Shown in pieces: positions 1-8,294 of a stretch of DNA of 64,000 nt. This DNA comes from Bacteroides sp. 214 (GTDB lineage: Bacteria; Bacteroidota; Bacteroidia; Bacteroidales; Bacteroidaceae). The DNA is taken from the NCBI RefSeq assembly GCF_010501015.1, contig NZ_QVML01000001.1, positions 399,988 to 463,987 of the forward strand. Direction: 5' to 3'. The notes beneath the pieces are model-generated. The model was not told where the DNA came from and did no database searches. It saw only the letters and a program-made list of their open reading frames with translations. Each line of letters starts with the position of its first letter. Position 1 is the first letter of the stretch. A program made the position numbers and the translations under genes.

Positions 1-1150
1 TGTTGTCTGTTCCACCGAATCCAACAAGTTCTAATTGACTGCTGCTTACGCCTTCTTTAATAAGAGCATCGTAAACTTCTTGAGCACGTCTTTCAGACAA
101 TGTTTGATTCCAGCTACTGCTACCAGTTGCTTTGTCAGCATATCCTGCAATTTTGTATTTCTTGTTAGGATTAGCTTTGATAATTTTAGCTGCCAATTGG
201 ATGTTAACCATTCCATAGTCGTCGATCTTGCTCTTTCCAATTTGGAAGAAGATAGCGCGAGGACCTGCAACTTCGATTTCTTTAACAACTTCTTTAGTTT
301 GTGGCTTATTAGCAAGTGATCTTTTGCAAGCAGCAAGTTCATCTTCAGCATCTTTCAATGCTTGACGATACTTATTGATTTCATTGTTAAGTGCGTCTAC
401 GTCAATTTTAGGTCCGCAATTAACAAATTTCTTGCCACCGAAAGTATAAGAAAGACCAGCCATAACAGATACAGCACCATCAGTATGAGATCTTGTATAT
501 TTACCAAATGGAGAAGGAGAAACTTCACCTCTTGCTTCGATATTGATATCCCAATATTTACCAATGTTGAATTGTCCCATAATACCTACAGAACCATTGA
601 TTAAAGCTTTTACTTTGCCAGAATCCACATTTCTTACCCAAGTTCCGTTAGCTGTATTAACAACATACTCTTGTGTTCCGTAACCTTTTGCAAAAGTAAA
701 GCCAGGACCTGCGAATACAGAGAATGTAAATACGCGGTTAGGGTTGTAGCCACAGAATAAATTTGAAAGATTCAATAAACCATCAAGGTGAGTGTTGATG
801 TAGTTCTTTTTCACTTTTTCAAAATCTCCATATCCTGAAAAATTGCCGTCTGCGTCAACAGTACCAGCGTTATAGTCAGTGTATAAAGTTGTTTTCCAAC
901 CATTAACCTGTCCGCGGATACCCCAAACAGGAGTAAACCACTTACCGATAGAGAAAGATACTTTAGGGGTGATAGCATCGCCTAAACCATTGTCTCTGTT
1001 GTCTGGATTCATGCTAGCTTGTACACCACCTCCAATGCTAATAAAGATATTATCTCCTGCTTTTTCGCTGAAGAATTTCTCTTTAGTCTGAGCTGTTGCT
1101 GTTACTGCAGCAGCCACAAATAAAGATAATATTACTAATTTATTTTTCAT
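1..1150 (-). CDS. OmpA-family outer membrane protein (3' end outside window)
   Basis: The visible 383 codons start at an ATG at 1150 with a signal peptide ending in the Ala-rich stretch TATAQ (about residues 1-21). A roughly 190-residue beta-barrel-like region follows (aromatic/glycine alternation, ending SYTFGGKKF), then a charged linker with heptad character (about 225-255), then an OmpA C-terminal peptidoglycan-binding domain from about residue 265, including GYADKATGSSSWNQTLSERRA, which fits the family consensus NxxLSxxRA. The family anchors the outer membrane to peptidoglycan. The reading frame runs off the left edge at the motif GFGGTDN, so perhaps 20-40 residues are missing. It lies 58 bp downstream of the YjbH-like gene and may be read from the same promoter as the three genes before it. 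Confidence 0.93.
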   Translation of the reverse strand, partial: MKNKLVILSLFVAAAVTATAQTKEKFFSEKAGDNIFISIGGGVQASMNPDNRDNGLGDAITPKVSFSIGKWFTPVWGIRGQVNGWKTTLYTDYNAGTVDADGNFSGYGDFEKVKKNYINTHLDGLLNLSNLFCGYNPNRVFTFSVFAGPGFTFAKGYGTQEYVVNTANGTWVRNVDSGKVKALINGSVGIMGQFNIGKYWDINIEARGEVSPSPFGKYTRSHTDGAVSVMAGLSYTFGGKKFVNCGPKIDVDALNNEINKYRQALKDAEDELAACKRSLANKPQTKEVVKEIEVAGPRAIFFQIGKSKIDDYGMVNIQLAAKIIKANPNKKYKIAGYADKATGSSSWNQTLSERRAQEVYDALIKEGVSSSQLELVGFGGTDN

Positions 1151-1208
1151 TTTTTTAGTTTTTAATATTTTCAACTCTTTTATTCTTTTGTTTGTTCCGA
1201 CCATTTGT

Positions 1209-1949
1209 TTACTTCAAGTAAATCTTGTAAGCAAGACCGCCGGTAAAGTATTTCATTTTTTGCATTTCTACCTGCACGTGCAAATGGTTGAAAAACAAAT
1301 AGGTAGCACCAAACGCAAAATCTTTTGAATCATACTCTGCAACTATTCGTAGGCTGGGCAACGCGGATGGCGAGTAGGTCACACCTGCTGCAATCCCATT
1401 CAGCTTATACTCTCTTCGGTCGTTATAAAGATAGGAGAGATGTACTCCTATTTGTTCTTTTCCTAACGAAAAGTGTTTGGTTGCTGCTATGAAGTAACGG
1501 CTGAAATAACCATTGCCATCAGTAGGAAGCGTAGAACCAGTCGATGATGTAAATGGATCTGAAGCTCCAACAACCACAGCTGGCATATGTTGCCAAAATT
1601 GCCCTTCTTTCAAAACTCGCAGTCGACCGGCAAAGTGCCTGTCTTGATTCGTAAATCCTGAATAACCGTAGGGTTTTAGCCCTAATGATTCCGCTGTGAA
1701 AAGTGTACAGATGTACGAAATCTCAAGAAACGGGAATATGGTTACATTCAGAAAATAATTATACGTATGGTAGTACCAAGTAGGAGGAGTTATCTCCTTA
1801 TTTAAGAAATTACCACCTAATATTACTGTTTTATCTCGTTGCATTTCTGCAGACGGAGCATGCAGTAATCCGGTAACACCATAAGTCATTTGTGCTGAAA
1901 GTACTAACTGATAACATAAAAACAAACTCAATAGAATTAACTTTTTCAT
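1209..1949 (-). CDS. YjbH-like outer membrane protein, N-terminal-half homologue
   Basis: 246 residues with a signal peptide (cleavage after about residue 19, LVLSAQ). The body resembles the front part of YjbH, an outer membrane protein tied to exopolysaccharide in Proteobacteria: an opening TGLLHAPSAEM, then a beta-hairpin region with FPFLEISY, then DRHFAGRLRVLKEGQ and PAVVVGASD, ending in repeated amphipathic strands. It is much shorter than YjbH (about 700 residues). The second half seems to be supplied by the separate gene at 2942-4204 in the same operon, with the DUF3869 lipoprotein between. The assignment is pattern recognition from family motifs and no search was run. Role in polysaccharide export or capsule is inference. 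Confidence 0.6.
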   Translation of the reverse strand: MKKLILLSLFLCYQLVLSAQMTYGVTGLLHAPSAEMQRDKTVILGGNFLNKEITPPTWYYHTYNYFLNVTIFPFLEISYICTLFTAESLGLKPYGYSGFTNQDRHFAGRLRVLKEGQFWQHMPAVVVGASDPFTSSTGSTLPTDGNGYFSRYFIAATKHFSLGKEQIGVHLSYLYNDRREYKLNGIAAGVTYSPSALPSLRIVAEYDSKDFAFGATYLFFNHLHVQVEMQKMKYFTGGLAYKIYLK

Positions 1950-1992
1950 TTATTCGCGGTTTCAAGTGTTGCTTTCAGCGCCTACTTATTTA

Positions 1993-2931
1993 TTAGATAC
2001 CAGAAGCAGAACCACCACCAGCATTCAAGTTTCCACTGTGTCCGTGTCCTAATCCGTGTCCGTGGTAAATATTGTTAGAGAACTGAGTACTTCCAAATTC
2101 CCAAGCGTAAGCAACTACAACTACAATTTTATAAGTCACACCATTATACTTTATAATATGAGTATCTTCTTTGTATTTAGTTGTAGAAAAAACTGTTTTT
2201 ACTGAAGAATAAGGAGCTAATTCAAATTTGTACTCTTTATCTTCTGTCGCAAATACAGCATCAATAGCAGCGGGTGCGCCACCATACAAAGCTGCAAGGT
2301 ATGTACTAATATACTCTTTCAAACCATCAAGAGCTGCTCTCGTTGTAACACCAAGTTCGTCAGTAAGAAGACCAGCGCCTACGTTTACATTAAAATTGAA
2401 AGTTAAGTCAATGAAGTTGGCTGAATCATTAACATAGTCAACTTCTTCATCCTCAGTAGCATCGAAAGTTACTGTTGAAGGATTTTTCTCTGTTGTACTA
2501 ACAGTCATAGTTAAGCCTTCGATTTGGAAGCTTTCTGATTGCAATACAGCGTTAAATTGGTAAGTAGCAGCTTGACCAGCTTTCAAAGCAGTAACAGTTA
2601 ACGAACCACTTGATGCAGTGTATCCATCTTTAGAAACAGCGATAGTGTAAGCTCCAGCTTTTTCTGTAGTAAAGGTGTAAGCACCAGCTACTGTAGTTAA
2701 AGTTTTAGAATCAGCGCCACTGAAAGCTACTGTTGCACCATCAATTACTTTACCTGTAACTACGTCAGTAACAGTACCAACAACTGTGTAAAGAGCTGCG
2801 GGCGGATTGTAAGGAAGAGTAACATCGTCCTTCTCTGATTCATAACAGCTTGTAAACATTGTGCCACTTACGGCAAGTAAGGCTAACGCTAACTTAGCGT
2901 TGATGCCAAAGAATTTACTTTTCATTTTCAT
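1993..2931 (-). CDS. DUF3869-type lipoprotein with a carboxypeptidase-regulatory-like domain
   Basis: 312 residues. A lipoprotein signal ends in the lipobox FTSC (Cys about residue 29). Residues about 45-130 form a CarboxypepD_reg-like beta-sandwich (VVGTVTDVVTGKVIDGATV, then AGAYTFTTEKAGAYTIAVS), which is common in Bacteroidetes surface proteins. Residues about 135-285 match what I remember of the Bacteroides-specific DUF3869. The C-terminus is Gly/His-rich (YHGHGLGHGHSG), suggestive of metal binding but untested. It sits between the two YjbH-like genes, 43 bp from one and 10 bp from the other, so it is probably a surface or periplasmic partner of that complex. Function unknown. Confidence 0.65.
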   Translation of the reverse strand: MKMKSKFFGINAKLALALLAVSGTMFTSCYESEKDDVTLPYNPPAALYTVVGTVTDVVTGKVIDGATVAFSGADSKTLTTVAGAYTFTTEKAGAYTIAVSKDGYTASSGSLTVTALKAGQAATYQFNAVLQSESFQIEGLTMTVSTTEKNPSTVTFDATEDEEVDYVNDSANFIDLTFNFNVNVGAGLLTDELGVTTRAALDGLKEYISTYLAALYGGAPAAIDAVFATEDKEYKFELAPYSSVKTVFSTTKYKEDTHIIKYNGVTYKIVVVVAYAWEFGSTQFSNNIYHGHGLGHGHSGNLNAGGGSASGI

Positions 2932-2941
2932 TTTAATAAAA

Positions 2942-4204
2942 TTAAAAATTTGATAATTCTGATTTAATAAAATATGGGTTATAATTTATTTCATATGCAT
3001 AATTACTACCCAAACGGGGAGTATATGATTTTCCGTAATATCTTTCATTTCCAGCATTGTACAAGATACCCATGTATTTTGCCGTTGTTATTCTTACTTT
3101 ATTTCTTTTATATTTTCCGTAAGGAGGCAACATTACCTGAAAATAGAAACCACCATTCGTTTTCGAGTATTTGGCATCTCCACTAATTTCTCGTATGGCT
3201 TCTGTTTTCATTGCATAAAACCCTATGGCTGCATATCTAAACATTCTCATAAAGTCAACACGTACTCCTTTTTCTCCATATAAATACTGCTCCACTTTTA
3301 CGCTGAGCTGAGTATTGTATTTTGTCCAATAGTAATTAGCTCCTACAGTCCACGTTAATCTCTTCAATGGGCTGGCATGCCAAACCCAATCTTTAAAGTA
3401 CGAAACGCCTGTATAGCCAATTTTACCTTCCAATGAAAATTGCTCATTCTTTGGGATGAAGTGTTTAACACTTAAATCGCCTCCCCACCTATTATTATTA
3501 AAGGTACCTACAGTACCAGTAACAAATGTGTTGTAGGGAAGTCGCATTGTTTGTGCTAATGTAATATATCCTTGTCTTACCTGTTTGTATTCAGGTCCGT
3601 AGTCGTTAACCACAGGGATTATTACTTGTCCGGTTAGTTTCATTCCTTTCCACATCGATATTTCCACAGCAGGGTTTATATTCAAAAGCACCTGGTATAT
3701 TTGTGTTATAATGTAGTTCTGGAAAGAGAAATCCGGATATACCACCACATCAATCTTAAACAAAGAGCTATTTTTTACTTTCTGCTTTCTTATCTTCTCC
3801 CAACTATCTCCCAAATCATGACTAACATCCCAATCGTGACGAGTCGCTATTTGGGTTTCTCTAGCATTCTCTACCGGTTGGTATTTCAAAGAAATAACAG
3901 GAACATTATTATCTAAAACAATGACCCTACACACTTTGTTCTCAGGCATCCCAAATTCTTGAATTTTGTCTATTGCCTTTCCAATGCCAACTCCACCTGA
4001 ACGATATGATGCATTTTCCAATACATAAACACGCTCTTCTTCATCTTCGGTCCAAGAAACATTTTCAAATCCCATTCCAATCAAAACATCAACTGTTGTA
4101 TCAGCACTCTGGGAATAAACTTCTACTGAGAAAAGACATAATAGAAAGACGAACGTTCTATATTGTTTTATACAGTTAATGTTTGGATATTTAATGTTCA
4201 TCAA
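2942..4204 (-). CDS. YjbH-like protein, C-terminal-half homologue
   Basis: 420 residues. A signal-peptide-like segment (about 15-32, ending VEVYSQ) is followed by a small alpha/beta domain (about 38-105, with GIGKAIDKIQEFG) and then a long beta-rich part with outer membrane strand patterns: VKHFIPKNEQFSLEGKIGY, RLTWTVGANYYWTKY, GGFYFQVMLPPYGKY. The order and the closing segment resemble the C-terminal half of YjbH. It is the first gene of a four-gene minus-strand run ending with the OmpA protein; gaps are 10, 43 and 58 bp. The ORF opens MMN; I use the first Met, and the second is equally possible. YjbH assignment is moderate confidence. Confidence 0.55.
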   Translation of the reverse strand: MMNIKYPNINCIKQYRTFVFLLCLFSVEVYSQSADTTVDVLIGMGFENVSWTEDEEERVYVLENASYRSGGVGIGKAIDKIQEFGMPENKVCRVIVLDNNVPVISLKYQPVENARETQIATRHDWDVSHDLGDSWEKIRKQKVKNSSLFKIDVVVYPDFSFQNYIITQIYQVLLNINPAVEISMWKGMKLTGQVIIPVVNDYGPEYKQVRQGYITLAQTMRLPYNTFVTGTVGTFNNNRWGGDLSVKHFIPKNEQFSLEGKIGYTGVSYFKDWVWHASPLKRLTWTVGANYYWTKYNTQLSVKVEQYLYGEKGVRVDFMRMFRYAAIGFYAMKTEAIREISGDAKYSKTNGGFYFQVMLPPYGKYKRNKVRITTAKYMGILYNAGNERYYGKSYTPRLGSNYAYEINYNPYFIKSELSNF

Positions 4205-4264
4205 TTTGTTAGGGCAAAGAGCCCATTCTATTTACTTCTATTATTTTTATTTGTAAATATAGTG

Positions 4265-4272
4265 CAAAAATA
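4265..4272 (-). promoter_or_regulatory. -7 promoter box for the YjbH/OmpA operon
   Basis: Minus-strand TATTTTTG fits the Bacteroidetes -7 consensus TAnnTTTG. It lies about 60 bp upstream of the first gene of the operon. No clear -33 TTTG is seen. Confidence 0.5.
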
Positions 4273-4385
4273 AGGACATTTTTAAGAATGACAAAGGAAT
4301 ATTCATCAAAAAGCTGGTTTTAGCTCTCTTTTTTGTTAATAAACGTTTGAGGAAAGATATATTAGTAGCTTTATCGCATTATTTA

Positions 4386-4393
4386 TATCTTTG
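4386..4393 (+). promoter_or_regulatory. -7 promoter box for ruvX-def
   Basis: TATCTTTG fits TAnnTTTG. Only 10 bp separate it from the ruvX ATG, so the transcript should start almost at the start codon. This also argues against the longer upstream start at 4347. Confidence 0.65.
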
Positions 4394-4403
4394 CACCCTA
4401 ATA

Positions 4404-4826
4404 ATGAAAAGAATACTTGCGATAGATTATGGTAAAAAGCGCACAGGCATTGCAGTAAGTGATACCTTGCAGCTCATAGCGAATGGTTTGCAAACTATTC
4501 CAACTCACGAGCTTATTGATTTTATTATAAACTATATTGCTAAAGAACCGGTCGAAGTAATTGTTGTTGGAAAACCTAAACAGATGAATTATGAAGATTC
4601 GGAAAATTGGAATAGAATCGAAGTTTTTGTTCGGTTACTCAACAAAAAGCTGCCTGATATTCCAGTGGAATTTGTTGACGAGCGATTTACGTCGGTGCTG
4701 GCTCAACGAACAATGCTTGAGGCCGGACTAAAGAAAAAAGCACGGCAGAACAAAGCCTTGGTTGATGAAATAAGTGCAACAATAATACTGCAATCATATT
4801 TAGAAAGTAAACGTTTAAATTTATAA
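4404..4826 (+). CDS. ruvX: Holliday junction resolvase-like RuvX/YqgF
   Basis: 140 residues from the ATG at 4404. An upstream in-frame ATG exists at 4347 but it precedes the promoter box, and MKRILAIDYGKKRTGIAVSD is the expected family N-terminus. RNase H fold nuclease: first Asp in AIDYGKKRTG, central VVGKP, then VDERFTS, and last acidic residue in VDEISATIIL, all in the usual order. The family acts in pre-16S rRNA 5' processing and was proposed as a Holliday junction resolvase. It is followed by def after 10 bp, an arrangement I recall in other Bacteroides. Confidence 0.93.
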   Translation: MKRILAIDYGKKRTGIAVSDTLQLIANGLQTIPTHELIDFIINYIAKEPVEVIVVGKPKQMNYEDSENWNRIEVFVRLLNKKLPDIPVEFVDERFTSVLAQRTMLEAGLKKKARQNKALVDEISATIILQSYLESKRLNL

Positions 4827-4836
4827 TTAAGAAAAA

Positions 4837-5391
4837 ATGATACTACCCATTTACATATATGGACAGCCTGTGCTACGAAAAGTAGCGGAAGATATCACAC
4901 CCGATTATCCGGAACTGAAAGCTCTGATAGAAAATATGTACGAAACAATGAAAAGAGCGGAAGGCGTAGGCTTAGCCGCACCACAGATAGGTCTTCCTAT
5001 TCGTGTTGTTGTTATCGACCTAAGTGTGTTTGGTGATGATGAACCTGAATTCAAAGACTTCCGGAAAACATATATAAACCCACATATCATTGAAGCAGAA
5101 GGCGAAGAGATATCTATGGAAGAAGGGTGCTTGAGTTTGCCAGGTATCCATGAGGAGGTAAAAAGAAGTAATAAAATTCGAGTGAAATACATGGACGAGA
5201 ATTTTGTCGAATACGACGAGGTTGTTGAGGGGTATTTGGCAAGAGTTATGCAGCATGAGTTCGATCACCTTGATGGAAAAATGTTTATTGATCATATATC
5301 TGCGTTACGTAAACAAATGATAAAAGGTAAGTTGAATGCAATGCTGAAAGGACAAGCGCGCTGCCACTATAAGGTAAAAACCATAAAGTAA
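4837..5391 (+). CDS. def: Peptide deformylase
   Basis: 184 residues. It removes the N-formyl group from nascent proteins and uses a metal ion (Fe2+ or similar). All three family motifs are present: [10 protein letters not shown] (43-52), EGCLS (96-100, metal ligand Cys98) and HEFDH (140-144, metal ligands His140 and His144, catalytic Glu141). Length is normal for a bacterial enzyme. It starts 10 bp after ruvX and is followed by a clear terminator, so the two genes form a short operon. Confidence 0.97.
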   Translation: MILPIYIYGQPVLRKVAEDITPDYPELKALIENMYETMKRAEGVGLAAPQIGLPIRVVVIDLSVFGDDEPEFKDFRKTYINPHIIEAEGEEISMEEGCLSLPGIHEEVKRSNKIRVKYMDENFVEYDEVVEGYLARVMQHEFDHLDGKMFIDHISALRKQMIKGKLNAMLKGQARCHYKVKTIK

Positions 5392-5413
5392 ACATATAGC
5401 GGCTATAAGCCTC

Positions 5414-5461
5414 AAAAAGAGGCACAGACGAGAATTTATTTTCTCTCTGTGCCTCTTTTTT
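5414..5461 (+). terminator. Rho-independent terminator after def
   Basis: Perfect 10-bp stem GAGGCACAGA / TCTGTGCCTC at 5419-5428 and 5446-5455, followed by a T-run. A's before the stem make it partly bidirectional. Confidence 0.88.
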
Positions 5462-5483
5462 ATGCCTTTATGGCTGGTTTTGT

Positions 5484-5578
5484 GGTAACCAGTTGGAGCA
5501 AGAATGGTTACCACTACTATCCTAAATGGTTACCACGGGTATTTATAGTGGTTACCAGTAATACTCTTTGTGGTAACC
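5484..5578. repeat. 22-bp-pitch array, five GGTNACC palindromes
   Basis: Five odd palindromes GGTAACC or GGTTACC, four of the five inside TGGTNACCA, begin at 5484, 5506, 5528, 5550 and 5572, that is, exactly every 22 bp. The sequence between cores is not conserved. It lies between the def terminator and the promoter of the next gene. See findings for the other arrays with the same pitch. Confidence 0.9.
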
Positions 5579-5647
5579 GCTAAGTTGGTTTGCTTGTATT
5601 TAATTTTATTTAAGCAGAAAATAAAATGCGCCTCCAAGAATATATAA

Positions 5648-5655
5648 TATATTTG
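5648..5655 (+). promoter_or_regulatory. -7 promoter box for the SDR operon
   Basis: TATATTTG fits TAnnTTTG, 27 bp before the ATG at 5683. Confidence 0.6.
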
Positions 5656-5682
5656 TGAAGAATTTATAAACAACAATATAAT

Positions 5683-6444
5683 ATGGAGAATATTGTTTTT
5701 ATTACAGGTGCAAGCAATGGAATAGGAGAGGCTTGTGCCCGTAAATTTGCAGCGCAAGGATACAATTTAATCCTGAATGCAAGAAGTGTAGATAAGCTAC
5801 AGCAAATTAAAAACGAACTTACGGAGAAATACAATATACAAGCTTTAGTACTGCCTTTTGATGTGAGAAATCGCTCGGAAATAGTGCAGGCTTTAGAGTC
5901 ATTGCCCGTTGAATGGAAGAACATTTCCATCCTTATCAATAATGCCGGATTGGTAATAGGTGTTGATAAAGAGTTTGAAGGAAATCTGGATGAGTGGGAC
6001 ATTGTGATTGATACCAATATCAAAGGACTGCTTGCAATGACACGATTGTTGGTTCCCGGCATGCTCGAACGTGCTAAAGGACATATTATTAATATAGGAT
6101 CTATTGCCGGTGAGGCGGCTTATCCGGGTGGAAGTGTGTATTGTGCAACAAAAGCTGCAGTAAAAGCTCTTTCGGACGGATTGCGTATTGACTTAGTTGA
6201 CACACCGCTTCGGGTAACAAATATAAAGCCAGGCATGGTCGAAACAAATTTCTCTGTAGTAAGATATCGTGGAGATAAACAAACAGCTGATAATTTTTAC
6301 AAAGGCATACAGCCGTTAACTGGCGATGATGTTGCGGAAACTGTTTACTTTGCGGCCTCGGTTCCTGCGCATGTTCAAATAGCAGAAGTGCTCATCATGC
6401 CAACAAATCAGGCAACAGGTACCATCTCTTACAAAAAGCAATAA
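5683..6444 (+). CDS. Short-chain dehydrogenase/reductase (YdfG-like)
   Basis: 253 residues, classical SDR. NAD(P)-binding TGASNGIG at 8-15, NNAG at 86-89, catalytic Ser140 (NIGSIAGEAAYPGG), Tyr153 and Lys157 (YCATK), and PGMVETNF for cofactor closure. Arg34 after the second strand (LNAR) suggests NADP preference. The closest family I recognise is YdfG/3-hydroxy acid dehydrogenase; the true substrate is not visible. It is followed after 1 bp by a GTG-started lipoprotein gene. Confidence 0.9.
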   Translation: MENIVFITGASNGIGEACARKFAAQGYNLILNARSVDKLQQIKNELTEKYNIQALVLPFDVRNRSEIVQALESLPVEWKNISILINNAGLVIGVDKEFEGNLDEWDIVIDTNIKGLLAMTRLLVPGMLERAKGHIINIGSIAGEAAYPGGSVYCATKAAVKALSDGLRIDLVDTPLRVTNIKPGMVETNFSVVRYRGDKQTADNFYKGIQPLTGDDVAETVYFAASVPAHVQIAEVLIMPTNQATGTISYKKQ

Positions 6445-6445
6445 A

Positions 6446-6850
6446 GTGAAAAGCCTTATACCAAAGTTTTGTCTATTGCTATTACTGTGTGGGTTCTTTT
6501 CGTGTTCAAAAAGTGATGAATCTATACTGGAAGAGAAGTGGAAACTGATTAGCGTTGAAAATATAGATGGAACAAAAGCAGAAGCAGGCGCGGTGTTTTA
6601 TAATTTCCAGAAGGGAAGCTTTTCGGCTATTTGTATAGATAACGATGCGTATCATTCCTTTTATGGAAACTATGCGCTGAACGAAAAGGTTCTTTCCATT
6701 GTTATTATTCCAGAGAACACAACAGGCGAAGTATATGAAAAATATATCGGTTGGGAAGAAGGAAGTAATGTGTTTGTTGTTGAACAGCTGACAAGTTCCC
6801 GGCTTCGGTTAAGAGATGAAGAAAGAATATTAACTTTTAGAAAATATTAA
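6446..6850 (+). CDS. Small lipocalin-like lipoprotein
   Basis: 134 residues, GTG start one base after the SDR stop codon, so probably translationally coupled. Signal peptide with lipobox GFFSC (Cys at 20). The mature part (EEKWKLISVENIDG, YNFQKGSFSAICID, YALNEKVLSIVI, SSRLRLRDEERILTFRKY) looks like the short antiparallel beta proteins annotated as lipocalin-like in Bacteroidales. Function unknown. Confidence 0.75.
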   Translation: MKSLIPKFCLLLLLCGFFSCSKSDESILEEKWKLISVENIDGTKAEAGAVFYNFQKGSFSAICIDNDAYHSFYGNYALNEKVLSIVIIPENTTGEVYEKYIGWEEGSNVFVVEQLTSSRLRLRDEERILTFRKY

Positions 6851-6870
6851 TCAATTAATAACGTAAAATT

Positions 6871-7365
6871 ATGAAGAAACAAATCGTATTAGGAATGGGA
6901 TTGTGTGTTGCTTTTGCTTTCGCAGGTTGTAAATCAAGCGAAAGTGCTTACAAAAAAGCATACGAACAAGCTAAGCAACAAGAATTGACCGAAACGGTTG
7001 CCACTGCTCCGGTAGAGGTAGCTCCTGCTGCTGCACCGGTTGAATCTGTAAGAGTAGTGAAACCTGCTGAAGAAGGAGTGCGTCAGGAAAAAGTTACCTA
7101 TGTGTCGGGACAAAACGAACTGAAAGATTACAGTGTGGTTTGCGGAAGTTTCTCATTAAAAGCTAATGCCGAAAGCCTGAAAGATTACTTGGAGACTCAA
7201 GGTTATACCCCAACAATCGCATTCAATGCAGAAGCTGCTATGTATCGCGTAATTGTAGCATCGTATGGTGATCGTGCTTCGGCTGCTGCTGCACGCGATG
7301 CTTTCAAAGCTAAATATCCAAATCGTAATGACTTCCAAGGTTCTTGGTTGTTGTATCGTTTGTAG
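6871..7365 (+). CDS. SPOR-domain lipoprotein
   Basis: 164 residues. Lipobox FAGC (Cys about residue 20), then a Lys/Gln-rich helix, an Ala/Pro/Val-rich linker (about 45-80), and a C-terminal SPOR domain (about 85-164: YSVVCGSFSLKANAESLKDYL, then MYRVIVASYGDRASAAAARDAF). SPOR domains bind peptidoglycan stripped of stem peptides at division sites, so a septal or envelope role is likely. It starts 20 bp after the previous lipoprotein and ends in a strong terminator. Confidence 0.9.
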   Translation: MKKQIVLGMGLCVAFAFAGCKSSESAYKKAYEQAKQQELTETVATAPVEVAPAAAPVESVRVVKPAEEGVRQEKVTYVSGQNELKDYSVVCGSFSLKANAESLKDYLETQGYTPTIAFNAEAAMYRVIVASYGDRASAAAARDAFKAKYPNRNDFQGSWLLYRL

Positions 7366-7385
7366 TAATTTGATGATATAATAAG

Positions 7386-7423
7386 AAAGCCCAAAGAGAG
7401 ATTATTCTCCTTTGGGCTTTTTT
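7386..7423 (+). terminator. Rho-independent terminator after SPOR lipoprotein
   Basis: Stem AAAGCCCAAAG / CTTTGGGCTTT (7386-7396 with 7410-7420) followed by T's. Confidence 0.88.
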
Positions 7424-7425
7424 CA

Positions 7426-7433
7426 TATCTTTG
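7426..7433 (+). promoter_or_regulatory. -7 promoter box for the DUF3805/ABC-F/PHP operon
   Basis: TATCTTTG fits TAnnTTTG, directly after the preceding terminator and 24 bp before the ATG. Confidence 0.65.
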
Positions 7434-7457
7434 CATTTGTATTAATATAGCAAATTT

Positions 7458-8294
7458 ATGACTGAAATATCCGGTAAAAAATTTATTTCACCGGGAGCTT
7501 GGTTCTCCCTCTATTATCCTATTAATTGGCATGAGTTTGAAGACATGGAGGGTAGCTTCCTTTTTTACGATCCGGTTGACTGGACGGGGAACTTTCGTAT
7601 ATCTGCTTTCAAGAAGGATGAATCCTTTAGAGATGCCATGCGATACGGTTCCGAAGCAGTGAAGAAAGAACTTAAAGAAAATGCTGCTGCTACGTTGGTA
7701 ACGATAGGAAAACACCAATGTGCTTATAGCCAAGAAAACTTTCAGGAAAAAGAAATAGAATATACTAGTCACATCTGGGTGTTTGGGCAGGAAAATGTCT
7801 CTTTTGAATGTAGTTTTACTGTGCCAAAAGGAAAAGCAGCCGACAAAGCCAAGCAAATTATATCTACAGTAGAAATCAGGAAGGATGGGGTTAAGTATCC
7901 TGCTGAGACTATTCCTGTGCGAATAGCCGAAATCTCTCTTATTGATGAAAGCTATCGGTGGACAACTGAGTTGGTGAAAGCTACTTTGAAGAAAGATTTT
8001 CAAGGAGCGGAAGAAGATCTACCCAAATTGCAATCTGTCATTGATAACGGCAACATAAATACTAAAAAACGCGATGCCTGGAATGCCATCGGTATTACCC
8101 TGTGTGTTATTATCGCTAATGAAATAGAAGGAATGGAGTGGGTAACTCTCATTGACGGAAATCGTGAAGCTCCTGTGTTGTGTTATAAAAACGAACAACA
8201 AATAGACCCCATGAAATTGGTGTGGAGCAAGGTTAAAGCAGGTGAAATATGCGATGTGGTTGAAGCATACAAAAACGTAATAGCTAATCTGTAA
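7458..8294 (+). CDS. DUF3805/DUF3806 protein of unknown function
   Basis: 278 residues, no signal peptide or membrane segment, probably cytoplasmic. Residues 1-150 (FISPGAWFSLYYPINWHEFED, DWTGNFRISAFK, YTSHIWVFGQENVSFECSF) fit DUF3805. The rest (about 165-278; NAIGITLCVIIANEIEGMEWV, CYKNEQQIDPMKLVWSKV) fits DUF3806. Both are mostly Bacteroidetes families without a known role. Its stop overlaps the start of the ABC-F gene by one base, so expression is coupled. Confidence 0.75.
   Translation: MTEISGKKFISPGAWFSLYYPINWHEFEDMEGSFLFYDPVDWTGNFRISAFKKDESFRDAMRYGSEAVKKELKENAAATLVTIGKHQCAYSQENFQEKEIEYTSHIWVFGQENVSFECSFTVPKGKAADKAKQIISTVEIRKDGVKYPAETIPVRIAEISLIDESYRWTTELVKATLKKDFQGAEEDLPKLQSVIDNGNINTKKRDAWNAIGITLCVIIANEIEGMEWVTLIDGNREAPVLCYKNEQQIDPMKLVWSKVKAGEICDVVEAYKNVIANL

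Noticed and set aside
4347..4403. Upstream ATG start for ruvX
   Set aside because: It precedes the -7 promoter box and adds 19 residues not found in the family.
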